64,000 nucleotides of DNA from Maniola hyperantus (GCF_902806685.2 NC_048536.1:3162001-3226000), one strand, 5' to 3'; shown: positions 9,918-20,464, counted from the first letter of the stretch. The notes: generated by a model from the sequence alone, not told the origin. Numbers and translations: made by a program.

Positions 9918-10325
9918 ATCATGATCATCAACCCATCGCCGGTCTAACACTGCAGCGCTCGATTCTCCTCTCAGAAGGAGATTGTTTGGCCATTGTTCAC
10001 CACGCTAGCCAAATGCGAATTGGCAGACTTCACACACCTTTGAAAACTTTGAGTAGATTTTAAGGCATGAATGTGGCTAATTCCGTTGTACACAATCTCT
10101 AAACTAAACTAAGATGATACGTCTAAATCTATTGCTATCTCTTTCATAATGTTGCTTGCGGAAAAGGATAGCACTAGATTTAGACCTGTTAATTTAGTTT
10201 AGTTTAGAGATTGTATACAAGAGAATCGGCCCCAATGTTTTCTTACGATCGTCATCCATTTTCCCCTCAACATAAGTCCAAAAGAGAGGTGTGTGCCCAA
10301 AATTCAAACCCCGAGCAAGTGCGTG
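9918..10325 (-). mobile_element. SINE-A split by a foldback MITE
   Basis: The 3' part (9918-10060, CATGATCATCAACCCATCGC, then CACGCTAGCCAAATGCG) and the 5' part (10232-10325, ATGTTTTCTTACG, then GAGAGGTGTGTGCCC) are in the order expected of one SINE, with the foldback at 10075-10231 between them. The tRNA head is only partly kept. Confidence 0.6.
10075..10231. mobile_element. foldback MITE (GGCCGATTC arms)
   Basis: The left arm GTTGTACACAATCTCTAAAC is mirrored by GTTTAGAGATTGTATACAAG on the right, with TAAACTAAACTAA next to each. The outer ends are GGCTAATTC and GAATCGGCC. Confidence 0.65.
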
Positions 10326-10345
10326 ATTTAATATTTTATTTTTTA

Positions 10346-10574
10346 CTAGCTTATTCCCACGACTTCAACCACGTGGACTACATACCTATGTACATTCCAA
10401 CCACCTATTTTACCCCTTTAAGGGTTGAATTTTCAAAAATCCTTTCTTAGCGGATGTGAACGTCATAATTACTATCTGCATGCCAAATTTCATCCCGAAA
10501 TGTCCAGTAGTTTTGAGCTTTGCGTTGATAGATCAGTCAGTCAGTCAGTCAGCGTTTCCTTTAATACATACAGA
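10346..10574 (-). mobile_element. HEL2 Helitron, complete
   Basis: Minus strand: ends GAATAAGCTAG at 10346 and starts TCTGTATGTATTAAAGG at 10574, with five TGAC units. Host bases are A at 10345 and T at 10575. Several substitutions show it is not young. Confidence 0.75.
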
Positions 10575-10575
10575 T

Positions 10576-10735
10576 TTATTTAGAAATCTTTATTGCACAC
10601 ACATATTATATACAAGAAAACAATACAAGATACAGTAGAAACTATTCAAAATGGTGCAAGGGTGGCCTAATTGCTAAAGCAAAATCTCTCGCAAGCAACA
10701 TTTGGTGAAAGAATTTAATTGACTAGAGCGAGACA
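10576..10735 (-). mobile_element. LINE-like 3' end
   Basis: On the minus strand the text runs GCAATTAGGCCACCCTTG and later GTGTGCAATAAAGATTTC then TAAATAAA, a 3' UTR with polyadenylation signal. It abuts the Helitron at 10574. Confidence 0.5.
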
Positions 10736-10796
10736 CCTACTGTTCAAACAAAATATATTTAAAAGCAGTTCTATTCAAATTTAACAAAAGCTGTAT

Positions 10797-10990
10797 TAGA
10801 ATAGAATAGAATAGAATAGAATAATGTTTATTCGAGGTATATAGGTGGTACATGGTGTAGGCAATATCGTCCTGTACAGCAGTGCAACACCTCGAACAGG
10901 TAGGCCACTCAGCTTGTGTTGAGACGTCGGGCCCCTCAGACACAAACCAATAATAAATACAATAATGTATTACTACATCCATTTTATACA
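10797..10990 (-). mobile_element. LINE-like 3' end with TATTC tail
   Basis: On the minus strand the end reads CCTCGAATAAACATTATTC followed by five TATTC units. The upstream text (CAGGACGATATTGCC) is not in a recognisable frame. Confidence 0.5.
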
Positions 10991-11159
10991 CCGCTAAAAT
11001 GCGTTTTCAGCAGTTGAATTTATCTTTTCGAATGGTTGTAAATGGTATTAAAACCTATTTGTTATCCGAATGTGGTAAATTATACGCTTTTGTTGTCCTG
11101 TAATCAGATTTTAAGCGATTTGTATGGTAAACAATGCATAAGTTCATTAATTAATTTCG

Positions 11160-12240
11160 GAATTGCAGTTCTATTGTATTAAACCGAATGTAACAGCGTC
11201 ACGCTGCTTTATAACGCAGGTAACTTAGACAAATTGATACCATAGTTAGATAGCATAACAAACAACACGTAACAGATTCAAATATTTGCACTTTTATCAA
11301 TCAAAAAACCTCAATAACCCTTCTCTTTCTATATTTCTGTAGTTTTGTAACATTAAAACATAACAGTCAAATCGTTGATAATTAAAACAACTTTAGTCCT
11401 AAGATAGACGATCAGAGTGACAAACTAGTCAAGACACGTTATAAAATACGTACGAAGCGAACTGATTTAAATATTTTCACTTGCCTCTGTCAATATACAC
11501 TTTTCATTCGATATTTCTAAAGTTGAGTAATATTAATTAAACAACCGTCAAGTCGGGTAGATAACGCGGGCAACTAAGAAAACTTTAGTCCAAAGTTAGA
11601 CGGGTAGCGTGACAAACTTGTCGATTCACATCATAAAATAAGACACGTACACTTTAACAAATTTAAATATTTCCTCAATCAACATGTTCATTGTTCATTC
11701 CATGTTTCAGCAGATTTAGTATTGTTCAGAGATATTAAATAGAATTAAATAATAATCGAGTCACGTAGATAATACATGCGACTTAAAAAACTAGTTAATT
11801 AGACGGCTAACGTGACGAACTTTTCAAGTTTTGTAATAAAATAAATTACGTACCAACTTAACAGATTTAAATCGAACTTACCTCGATCGACATACATTTT
11901 TCATTCGATATTTTTGAAGTTGTAACAAATAATCAAACAATAGTCAAGTCACGTAGATAACACAGGTGGCTTGGACAGCAGCATTCAGACGGTTCACGTG
12001 ACAAACTTTTCAAGTCACATCATAAAATACAAAAAGACATACAAATAACAGAATATTTACACTTACCTCTATCAACATACACTTTTCATTCGATGTCTGA
12101 AGTTTTGTAACATTAACTAAGTAACAGTCAAGTCACGTAGATAGCACAGGTGACTTAGACAGCTGCAGTCAGTTGGACGGGTAGCGTGACAAACTCGTCG
12201 TGTCACGTCAAAGAACTCACGTACTCGTACGTACGCCCGG
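11160..12240. repeat. degenerate tandem array of about 190-bp units
   Basis: Five units start near 11272, 11459, 11657, 11861 and 12047, with a partial sixth before 11272. Each carries, in order, AACAGATTTAAAT, an ACTTACCTC-like block, ACTTTTCATTCGAT, GTCAAGTCACGTAGATA and GTGACAAACTTGTCAAGTCAC. The GTGACAAACT block lies at 11417, 11609, 11812, 11998 and 12186, so the spacing is 186-203 bases. Units differ by many substitutions and small indels. No such array is seen elsewhere in the window, and no transposon end bounds it. Confidence 0.8.
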
Positions 12241-12345
12241 TCGATACCGGCGTGCGTCGAAGCCGGCGTCGGGACAGTGACTGCTAGGGCGGGCGGGGAC
12301 ATGTTTACAGGACGAATTCGACGTGACAAAGTGTTTGATTTGATT
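12067..12345 (-). other. candidate 5' exon reading leftward
   Basis: On the minus strand the GC-rich block runs into the last tandem unit and reaches AGAG|GTAAGTG, an ideal splice donor, with the exon end at 12067. An ATG-started frame (70 codons, MSRRIRPVNMSPPALAV at its start) closes at 12117, before the donor, so the exon would be mostly leader. The same donor motif recurs in the unit ending at 11882 (GTAAGT) and, as GC-AAGT, at 11485. Whether it is transcribed cannot be told. Confidence 0.35.
12200..12345 (-). promoter_or_regulatory. GC-rich, CpG-rich promoter-like block
   Basis: Stands out from the AT-rich surroundings, with CGGCGTGCGTCGAAGCCGGC and GGGCGGGCGGGG. On the minus strand a CCAAT motif lies about 50 bases upstream, near 12372. 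No repeat family in the window matches it. Confidence 0.35.
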
Positions 12346-12423
12346 CCCTATTAATATTTGTTTTGTTTCAAATTGGTTGGATGTGGACAACAGTGGTCCG
12401 TACTACATAGTGAAAAGCGGAAC

Positions 12424-12672
12424 TTTTTTATATTCAGATACAAGTTAGCCCTTAACTGCAATCTGACCTGGTGGTAAGTGATGATGCATCGTACTGGAAT
12501 GCTAAATCGCTTGGTAGCACGGCTTTGCCGGTAGGGTGATTAGCCACGGCCAAAGCCTACCACCAGACCAGACCAGAAATTTAGAAATTATAAAATTCCA
12601 AATCCCTGCCAGGAATCAAACCCGGGACCTCCCACTAATAAGACCACAGTGCTTACCACTGCGCCAAGGTAA
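12424..12672 (-). mobile_element. SINE-B, internally deleted
   Basis: Minus strand head has a box A-like TTGGCGCAGTGG and box B GGTTTGATTCC, then the body with GGTCTGGTCTGG, GCAAAGCCGTGC and the end CACTTACCACCAGGTCAG. Compared with the copy at 16436 about 90 bases are missing from the middle. Confidence 0.75.
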
Positions 12673-12734
12673 ACCCTTACCATAATGCTATTAATGTATA
12701 GGAGTCACGACCCTCGGCAATGATGAATAAGATC

Positions 12735-12735
12735 C

Positions 12736-12768
<33 letters not shown>

Positions 12769-12769
12769 T
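12735..12769. repeat. GA microsatellite
   Basis: About 17 GA units with one A interruption. Confidence 0.9.
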
Positions 12770-13014
12770 ACTCGTAGTTGAGTTAGCTCAAGAACTATAA
12801 TCTACCAAAATAATGTGTAGTTTCTCTCTATATTGAAGAAAACAAATTACCCACAAAAACAGCTTTGCTCGTTATGCACACTAAGAAGTTTTTTTACTAC
12901 GGAACACTAATGGTGTAAGATCAACTCCCACTGGTCCTGCTTTTTCTATCAAATAATTATACCTACATACGTAAGGAAGATTCCCGTAGGCGTTAATCTT
13001 TCCTATTCTATTAC

Positions 13015-13324
13015 AGTAGGTAGATCTTAAAGCTGACATTCGGGGAAAAATCTGAAAACCGTGAAATTATGGTAACATAACACAAAAAAATTGTGGTCAT
13101 GAACTAATAATTATAGTATTTTCAATTTTCCAAGTAAGATAACTACATCAAGTGGGGGTATCATATGAAAGGTCTTCACCTGTGCATTCTAAAACAGATT
13201 TTTATTTATTTTTATGTATCATACATAGTTTGTGAATTATCCTGCAAAATGTCGAAAAAATACGACTGTAGTAGGGAACCCTCATTGCGCGAGCCTGACT
13301 AGCACTTTGCCGGATTTTTTTTAT
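13015..13324 (+). mobile_element. LG repeat, 5'-truncated
   Basis: Contains GGGGAAAAATCTGAAAACCG, GTATCATATGAAAGGTCTTC and AATGTCGAAAAAATACGAC, and ends CTAGCACTTTGCCGG plus T-run. The GTTCCGTACC start is absent. The family has no coding capacity; class unknown, though the T-run end suggests a retroposon. Confidence 0.7.
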
Positions 13325-13596
13325 CAACTTTTAAGACAATCATTCTACTTACTCTATTAACGCATGAAGCACACCAGCTGAGTGCCGAAGGGCAGTAACT
13401 TTTTTTTACAGCTCAAAATATTTTATTTACTTTAACAGTATAGCGGCACGCGCGCCGCGTGTCCTTTGAGTCTCTCACTCACTAAGCCAATTTCAACTGT
13501 ATATCAAAGCACATAAAACTGAGTATAAGTTGTTGAAAAAAAAACGCGGCTTCACTCCGTGTGTATAAAACGCCCTAATATAGATCTAATGTTTTT
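13325..13596. other. no gene recognised
   Basis: Unassigned sequence, with GC-rich GGCACGCGCGCCGCG near 13444-13458. Confidence 0.4.
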
Positions 13597-13697
13597 AACT
13601 TTGACTTTGCTCAGACTTAAGTTTCAGTTACAGCGGGACAGATTTATGTCAGCCAAAGTAAGAGCAAAGTAAAAGCGCGCTCTATAAATCTCAACCT
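13597..13697. mobile_element. foldback MITE fragment (CTTTGCTCAGACTTAAG)
   Basis: Related to the complete foldback at 13884: shares TTGACTTTGCTCAGACTTAA, GGGACAGATTTATGT and AGCGCGCTCTATA. Confidence 0.55.
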
Positions 13698-13701
13698 AAA
13701 G

Positions 13702-13863
13702 TATAGTACGCGACTGGTCGAGGTGGCAATTGGGATATAAGGGGACGACGCCCCGCACACCCGCACCACCCCCGCGCTATCCTGCAACGGGATAGCGCGA
13801 GGGTTAAACGGGTGTGCGAGGCGTCCCCACCGCGATTGCCATCTCAACTTGTCGCGTACTATA
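13702..13863. mobile_element. FB2 foldback MITE, full length
   Basis: TATAGTACGCGACTGGTCG at the left pairs with AACTTGTCGCGTACTATA at the right. The centre CCCGCGCTATCCTGCAACGG mirrors itself around GGGATAGCGCGAGGG. The 162 bases form a long hairpin. It sits between two copies of another foldback family. Confidence 0.8.
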
Positions 13864-13883
13864 CCTACTAAGATTTGGACTCA

Positions 13884-14031
13884 GGCTGAGATCTATAGAG
13901 CGCACTATGACTTTGCTCAGACTTAAGATTGCGTTAAAACGAGACAGATTTATGTGAGAGTGTATATCTCTCGTTTTAACTCTGACTTAAGTCTAAGCAA
14001 AGTCAGAGTGCGCGCTATAGATTTCACCCTT
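13884..14031. mobile_element. foldback MITE (GGGTGAAATCTATAG arms)
   Basis: Left arm ATCTATAGAGCGCACTATGA and GACTTTGCTCAGACTTAAG are matched by CTTAAGTCTAAGCAAAGTC and GCGCGCTATAGAT in the right arm. The loop is near GAGAGTGTATATCTCTC. Confidence 0.7.
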
Positions 14032-14539
14032 AGGTTTAGCGAACATTACCTACACGATGTAAGTAGGTACCTACTTAGTAATAAACAATGAACAGTAAAG
14101 GGTTTTACAGATCAATTATTTGTCTGGTCACTAATTAATCATCGATGAGTGAATGATGAGTGATCAATATTGATTACATACGCCATGTTTTACAGTCAGA
14201 GATGATTCATTACGGAAGCTCAGCATTACCCCGCACAGCCGATTGTTCCATACGCAGTGATTATTGCACACTAAGTAGACCTCGCATCAATTGTATGTAT
14301 AAATACGTACGAATTTTGAACAAAATCTTCATAAATCATAATTTGACATGTTGGAGATGTCTCTCAACAAGTTCAAAGATATAACGTAAACTTATTGAAA
14401 AATCCTTTTACAATGTAAAGGATTATTTAAATGATTAGAAAGCTTGGGAAGTTGCTTAACAGCTTTATGATGGTTTTTAAGTGTTTTTGTAAAGTGGCGA
14501 TAATAAAAAATAATACCCGGCTGTGTATGTTCTGGCAGT

Positions 14540-14690
14540 TCTTTCTCAGACCTGGGCGCGTTTGGAACCCTCGTAGCTTTAGTTTTAAGTTTGCGTAAAA
14601 ATTATCACCTCTATATCTAAATCCAACAACTGACAATCAAAAAGTGCAATTTATCACCTATTTTGAATAAGTAATTTGATTTAATTTGAT
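14540..14690 (+). mobile_element. LINE-F 3' end, uninterrupted
   Basis: Contains CTCAGACCTGGGCGCG, GGAACCCTCGTAGCTTTAG and CACCTATTTTGAATAAG, then TTTGATTTAATTTGAT. It supplies the empty-site reference for the Helitron insertion at 2689. Confidence 0.6.
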
Positions 14691-15063
14691 TTAAAATGTG
14701 AAAATATTAAAGATGGAACATTACACAAAGAGCATGTGAAAAATCACTTTCTATATATACTACTACTAAATATTAGATTTAATCCCACTTTATCCTTTGA
14801 ATTTCGCGCGAGCACGGCCATTGCCCCGAGCTAAAGAGCGCGCGAGCGAGAGAGTGAGATGTTTATTCCTTTCTAACACGCAGCAATACGAAAGAAGATA
14901 GATAAACAAATGTTAGCAACAACATGTCATAATTTAAAAAATAAATAAATAAATATATAATTATATGAACACATCCTTTCATAACATTGTATAATTTTTT
15001 TAAATTCTTAGAGCAGAGTTAAAAAAAGCTATATTAGCGTTTAAACTACCGTGAGTGATTTCC

Positions 15064-15257
15064 ATTCTAAATACTATCTGTTCCGGCTTTACTCACGTGT
15101 GTAGTCGACGTTAGCCCGACTAGTTTCGAACCCATACAAAACCGCGGCGCGTGCGCGAACGGACTCCCTTGAAAAAGGACCCCGTATGGGTTTGAAACTA
15201 GTCGGGCTAACGGCGACTACACACGTGAGTAAAGCCGGGACAGATAGTATTTAGAAA
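15064..15257. mobile_element. foldback MITE with 74-base arms
   Basis: The left arm (15064-15137) and right arm (15184-15257) are inverted repeats with about four mismatches, including GGCTTTACTCACGTGTGTAG and GTTAGCCCGACTAGTTTC. The loop is GC-rich (CGCGGCGCGTGCGCGAACGG). No ORF. Confidence 0.75.
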
Positions 15258-15558
15258 AGCTATATTGACAAAAAATATTAAATTATAGTGATTAAAACAT
15301 AAAATGTATGTAACTTAATTTGTAGATTAATCGTAAACACACAGTATTTGCAATCACATTCGATTCATTACCGTAATTGCTTCCTACTCATTATGTACCT
15401 ACCATCAACTCGATACGATGTGATTACCTACTGACAAATTATCGTTCACAATAATTATCATTGAAATGGTAAGAGTGATTAATTCAAATCACTATAAATT
15501 GGGCAGTTATTTAAAATATAACAAACATATAAACATACATATATTATGTATTGATATA

Positions 15559-15691
15559 TAGGGTGCAACCAGAACGCTTGCAAAGTACAAGAAGATTTGA
15601 TTGTATTATTGGTATTGGAAATTGTGTTTAGGTAGTATAAAAATAGCGCTAAGTTTTTGCTAACGTTCTCAATACAGCCTGTATATGTAAT
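15559..15691. mobile_element. TIR MITE (GGGTGCAACCAGAACGC), deleted copy
   Basis: Left end GGGTGCAACCAGAACGCTTG and right end AACGTTCTCAATACAGCC, flanked by TATA and GTATA. The interior keeps GGTAGTATAAAAATAGCGCT. Longer copies lie at 30371-30682 and 63661-64000. Confidence 0.6.
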
Positions 15692-15773
15692 ATATGTATA
15701 GATATATTTAGAAAGGCAAATAATTCACGAAGTGGAGTACGCACTACGCAGTCCAAGATTGTATTGTGCCTAT

Positions 15774-15886
15774 TGTACGCGACGTGTCAAGATGGCAATC
15801 GGGGTGGCGGCACCCCGCACACCTGCACAGCCCCCGCACTAACCCGGTACAGGATAGGGCGGGCGATGAGCGAGTGTAAGGAGCGT
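15774..15886. mobile_element. FB2, right arm missing
   Basis: Starts TGTACGCGACGTGTCAAGAT and keeps the GC-rich core, but lacks the closing arm. Confidence 0.65.
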
Positions 15887-16274
15887 CTTATACTACTATA
15901 TGTATAAAAACAAAACAGGTCCACTTGAAGGGAAATAAACAAAGAAACGAAACTTTTCAAACATCCAATCTATTTCAAAAATGGCATCATATAATATAGC
16001 GAACCATTTTTCAAAACACATTTACCTTTTTTCTGTCCACCGTTACCATTACGGATTGATACCATCGACGCACGCGAATCGGCAATAGAAATTGACGGAT
16101 AGCCTACAATTACACGCCTGACGACTCGACTGTTCATTATTTTCCGATGTTAATTGAAAAGTCAACCGTTTGTTTTGTCGTCAAAGTGAATTAGAATTAA
16201 TTGTTACAGACACCCAACATGAAAAGGAGCTATGTAATTATTTTCTGTAATAACAATTAGTGAACAAATAAAAA

Positions 16275-16356
16275 GCTTGTCATTAATCGTTATTAATACA
16301 GACATTTTGTGTAACTAATTATTTTCTGTAATTAATAACGATTAACGACAACTGAA
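16275..16356. repeat. AT-rich inverted repeat
   Basis: GTCATTAATCGTTATTAATA pairs with TAATTAATAACGATTAACGA across a loop of about 35 bases. Origin unknown. Confidence 0.6.
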
Positions 16357-16435
16357 ATGGTTTATTTTGGGAACTGAAAATGGTATTTTTATAATTATTA
16401 TTTTATCTTTTATCCGATGGATATATATATTTTTT

Positions 16436-16773
16436 TATTTTATTTTATTCAGATACAAGTTAGCCCCTGACTGCAATCTCACCTGGTGGTAAGTGATGAT
16501 GCAGTCTAAGATGATAGCGGGCTAACCTGGAAGGGGTATGGCAGTTTTTTATTTAACCCATACCCCTTTGGTTTCTACACGGCATCGTACCGGAACGCTA
16601 AATCGCTTGGCGGCACGGCTTTGCCGGTAGGGTAATAACTAGCCACGGCCGAAGCCTCCCACCAGACCAGACCAGAAAATTAGAAATTATAAAATTCCAA
16701 ACCCCTGCCAGGAATCGAACCCGGGACCTCCCACTATTAAGACCACAGCGCTCACCACTGCGCCAGGGAGGTC
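16436..16773 (-). mobile_element. SINE-B, nearly complete
   Basis: On the minus strand: GACCTCCCTGGCGCAGTGG (box A), GGTTCGATTCC (box B), then GGTCTGGTCTGGTGGGAGG, GCCGTGCCGCCAAGCG, CAAAGGGGTATGGG, and the end CACTTACCACCAGGTGAG followed by GTATCTGAATAAAAT. The tRNA-like head makes it a Pol III retroposon. This is the best copy here, about 338 bases. Confidence 0.85.
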
Positions 16774-17910
16774 GTCGAATATTTGAGGTTTTTGTATAGG
16801 AAATATGTCACTACGTCAAACCTATTCGTCAATTAAAGTTTATCAGGTGAATGAAAAATCAGCCCAAAAAAAAGCTTGTCGAATAGTGAAAAAAGTAAAA
16901 AAAGGAATAAAAGGGATATGGTTTCGTAGTATAATTTGAAGCAACTTTTGATACTATTTTAAGTTATATTTTTTGTCGCTTTCTCATAAATTATTATCTT
17001 TATGTCTCTTGAAAAATACGTAACGTTACTTATATGAAAGTTTGCGTAAAAGTCTGTTTACTTATGGTGGGTACTTGGGCCTTGGGCCACAGAATGAACT
17101 AGTATATCTATACATCTATCAGAGAGCCTCAAAGAGTTCTATTCCGCGATTTCAAAACTATAGACAAATATAGGCAGATTTCCTGACGTATTTTGTGAGC
17201 CAATATTCACATCAAAGGTCGATTGCTTCGTATTTCCATTGAAGGCGATAAGGTTTCGATGGATATTGGCGTCGAAGTTCAGATAAGGCACGGAGACCCT
17301 GTTGAATATTTTCTTGTTGAGTTTTTTTTTCTCTAGAACGCGTTATTAACAGGTGAATTAGCCTCAATAGAGAAACGATATTTGCTAAATCTACGTTCTG
17401 CTTCTAAAAGCGTATTTTAAAATCGGATTCGTTTTCGTACCCACTTCTTGTACTAATTTCACTTTTTATTTTGTTGATATTGCTGAAAAATTGCTGAAAG
17501 TGTACATCAAAATAAATATAAGATAAACTTTAATATTTAACAACTTTATAAGGACAAAAGAACTAGACTGCATTATGATAAAGTAAAACTGACAAACAAT
17601 TTTAAAGCTGTTGTCTATCTTTCTACAGGTTTTATTACTGTTATCTAAACTGTCAATTTAGTTCAATTTTTATTACCAAGCAGAAATATTCGGTGAACAA
17701 TCGAGACATTCGAGATTGTTATTTTCCAATGTATCTATAATTTTATACCTCTTCCCCAAATTCAATTTTCGCCAAAATCAAGATAGGTATATAAAGCAGT
17801 AAATTTACTACTTTATGGTTGGAGTGTAATCGAAGGACTTCTAATCAATACTGGAAATTGGAATCAAGCTGAACTGGTTTCCATATTTTCCAATTTTCCC
17901 CAAACTCGAG
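16774..17910. other. no gene recognised
   Basis: More than 1 kb without identifiable repeats, ORFs of note or recognisable exons; likely the oldest unique DNA of this part. Confidence 0.5.
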
Positions 17911-18135
17911 ATTATCATCATCATGATCCACCCATAGCCAGCTCACTACTGAGCACGGGTCTTCTCTCAGTATGAGAAGGGTTTCCACCACGCTGGCCAA
18001 GTGCGGATTGGCCGCATTTCCTCACGCTTTTTGCTGTACCGTTAAAGCGAATGATATTTAATTTCTTAAAACGCACATAACTCCGAAAAGTTAGAGGTGT
18101 GTGCCCGGGAACGAACCCCCGACCTCCTGAATAGG
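17911..18135 (-). mobile_element. SINE-A, head truncated
   Basis: Begins with the complement of the GATGAT tail, keeps CACGCTGGCCAAGTGCG and AGTTAGAGGTGTGTGCCC, and stops in the box B area (CGAACCCCCGACCTCC). A pentanucleotide repeat starts just after. Confidence 0.75.
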
Positions 18136-18137
18136 CA

Positions 18138-18292
18138 GATGCGTTGCGTTGCGATTCGATGCGATGCGATGCGAATCGACGCGATGAGTTGCGTTGCATT
18201 GCGTTGCGTTGCGTTGTGCTGCGTTACGTTACGTGGAGTTGCGGTGCGTTGCGTTGCGTTTCGATGCGATGCGTTGCGATACGTTGCATAAT
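18138..18292. repeat. pentanucleotide minisatellite (TGCGT/TGCGA)
   Basis: About 30 units of GCGTT, GCGAT and close variants, with a wandering 5-base register. Two other loci (46250 and 57648) carry the same motif in complement. It joins the SINE-A end to the RTE fragment. Confidence 0.85.
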
Positions 18293-18295
18293 ACG

Positions 18296-18533
18296 AAACT
18301 GAGGTGGCAATGGGCAGGGCACATAGTTCGAGAAACCAATAGACGTTTGCGTCCCAAGGTGATGGAATGACGGCCTCGCACCGGAAAGCGCAGCGCTGGA
18401 AGACCTCCCATTTAGGATGACAGACGACATAAAACGAATCGCAGGAGTCACTACATTCAGGGAGCGCAAGACCGTATTCCGTGTCGTGTGGAAGTCCCTA
18501 CAAGAGACCTATGTTAACTATGATGATGAATAA
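18296..18533 (+). mobile_element. RTE LINE C-terminal fragment
   Basis: Translation gives RWQWAGHIV, then RPRTGKRSAGRPP, then after a frameshift MTDDIKRIAG and VWKSLQETYV. At least one stop (after KVME) and one frameshift. The GATGATGAA tail follows near 18520. Confidence 0.8.
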
Positions 18534-18615
18534 CGTAGTCCTGGTAATTGTTTAAAACTTTGACGGTGACTATTTCGTAAATAAACTGCTACTTTTTTAC
18601 GAATTTTAAAATTTA

Positions 18616-18680
18616 GGCTGCATCATCACTTGCCACCAGGTCTGATTGCAGCCAAGCGCTAGTCTATAAGTAAATAAAAA
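18616..18680 (+). mobile_element. SINE-B 3' stub
   Basis: GCATCATCACTTGCCACCAG and GATTGCAGCCAAG match the 3' end of SINE-B. Confidence 0.55.
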
Positions 18681-19085
18681 AACTACCTAAGGAACTATAA
18701 GGGTTGTTTTACTATGGAAACTTAAAAATGTTAAGTATCATCTTTGACAGAGGACACAAACTATTTGCTTTTTATTACCATCCAAATTATCTAATACTAA
18801 GAAACTTCTAAAAGCCAGAATATCAAAGGAATTCTCGACTTTTACCCGCAAACTTATTCCCAATATAAAGTATATCATCAGAAATGATATAACAGTATGA
18901 TAAAGTTATATATGTTTGTTGACATGTGTACCTCATCTAGATTAAAGATCTGGTCTGAACTAGTGTCCCTGAATAGAAATCGAGATTAGTTTGGACTGGA
19001 TACGAGTATATATTATCGTAGGAAGATTATATTTTAGGAATCTTTTCAAAGCTATTTTAGGAACGATTAAATACACTTTGTTTGT

Positions 19086-19269
19086 TACAGTACGCGACAG
19101 AAAGTAATGTACATCGGCCTTTAGAATGATATTTCGGCTTTGTAGAGCGTTGTCTCTGTCACTCATACCTATATGACATTTTGACGGTGTCAACGACGGA
19201 GACAACGCTCTACAAATCTGCGATAACCTTCTAAAGGTCGATGTAAATTACTTTCAGCCGCGTGCTGTA
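19086..19269. mobile_element. FB1 foldback MITE
   Basis: TACAGTACGCGACAG at the left and CAGCCGCGTGCTGTA at the right, with TTTGTAGAGCGTTGTC mirrored by GACAACGCTCTACAAA. Confidence 0.8.
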
Positions 19270-20027
19270 AGTGGAATTATAGATTTTATATTGAGATTAA
19301 TATTATGTTAAGAGTCATATCTTAACTAAAGCAAAAACTGACGCAAAAATATTGTTTGATTACGAAAGATTGCTTTATTTGATGAAAAGTTAGATTATTT
19401 GGCCTTATTTAAATACTATACCTACAAATCATGCCCGCGTGGAATGGTGCCAAGAATACTGGCTGCATTTCCGCGCTGGACAGCCAGGCTGATCCGTTGC
19501 GCAAAAAATGAGCCAGCCCTTCTGTCACCAGATGAGGCTATTAATCGCGGTGAAATGTCTCGTTAATTTTTTTTAGCAACTGTAGATTCAAATTATTGTG
19601 ATAAAAACTTCATTTTTCTGTTTTATTAGATACTTACTTCTTCACACTCGTCACTCGCCATTCTAATATTGTAGGCAATAGGTAGTAGGTAGTAGATTAT
19701 TCAATAATAAATGGTTTATCTTTGATAAGAAGTGACAAAAAATCGAAACTTTTGAAACATTTACCTTTATATTTCGAATATTTTTAGTGTCGCTCAAAAG
19801 ATTCAAACTCATAAGAGACGGAGCCGAACCTTTCCAAGATTCTTTTCGTGTCCGAGAATTTGGAATGAGAAAAAAAAGATGTTTTCGAAACTTGTTTGCA
19901 AAAGTTCAAGCGTGGAAGTAGAAACGATTCTGATTTAAACAGTTTCTGACGGCATGATTACTAAGTCAAGAAGAGAGTCTCCCTTTTAGAAGTGAGTCTG
20001 CGCTCATGTTTTATTGTCATCAGTGCC
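19270..20027. other. no gene recognised
   Basis: A stretch at 19430-19565 (CCCGCGTGGAATGG..., ending ATGTCTCGTTAATTTTTTTT) looks like a worn retroposon end, but I know no family for it. The rest is featureless. Confidence 0.4.
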
Positions 20028-20130
20028 CTTATTATAAATGCGAAAGTGTGTTTGTTTGTTGGTTTGTTGGTTTGCCCTTCAATCACGTTGCAACGGATTG
20101 ACGTGATTTTTTGCATTTTTGCAGTTTAAA
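20028..20130 (+). mobile_element. HEL3 5' fragment
   Basis: CCTTATTATAAATGCGAAAG then TTTGTTGG repeats and ACGTGATTTTTTGCA; lost after about 100 bases. Confidence 0.65.
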
Positions 20131-20367
20131 ATAATTATATTTTTGGGATTGTCTTAAAAATAACGAGTAATTACTGCTTATAACTCCTTGAGAACTTTTT
20201 CTAGGCAATATATCGCCTATCAACATTAGTTTGCAAGTAGATCACATACCTATATTATGATATAAAATACGTCTGTTACGCACACCTATTAACGACCTAT
20301 TGTTGTGTGAGTTGTTAAGATAATTAATTATTCTTAGTTAATTAATATTAAATTAATTTTCAGTCAA

Positions 20368-20464
20368 TTGTACGTGACTGGTCGAGATGATAATCGGGGT
20401 GTGAGGCGGGGGGGACGCCCGCACTTCCCTCCCCGATCGCCATCTCGACCTGTCGCGTACTATA
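20368..20464. mobile_element. FB2, short form
   Basis: TGTACGTGACTGGTCGAGAT and GATCGCCATCTCGACCTG with CGCGTACTATA; interior reduced to about 35 bases. Confidence 0.7.

Noticed and set aside
12117..12329. 70-codon ORF as a protein-coding gene
   Set aside because: Ends before the splice donor and its translation is not recognised; more likely leader sequence if transcribed at all.
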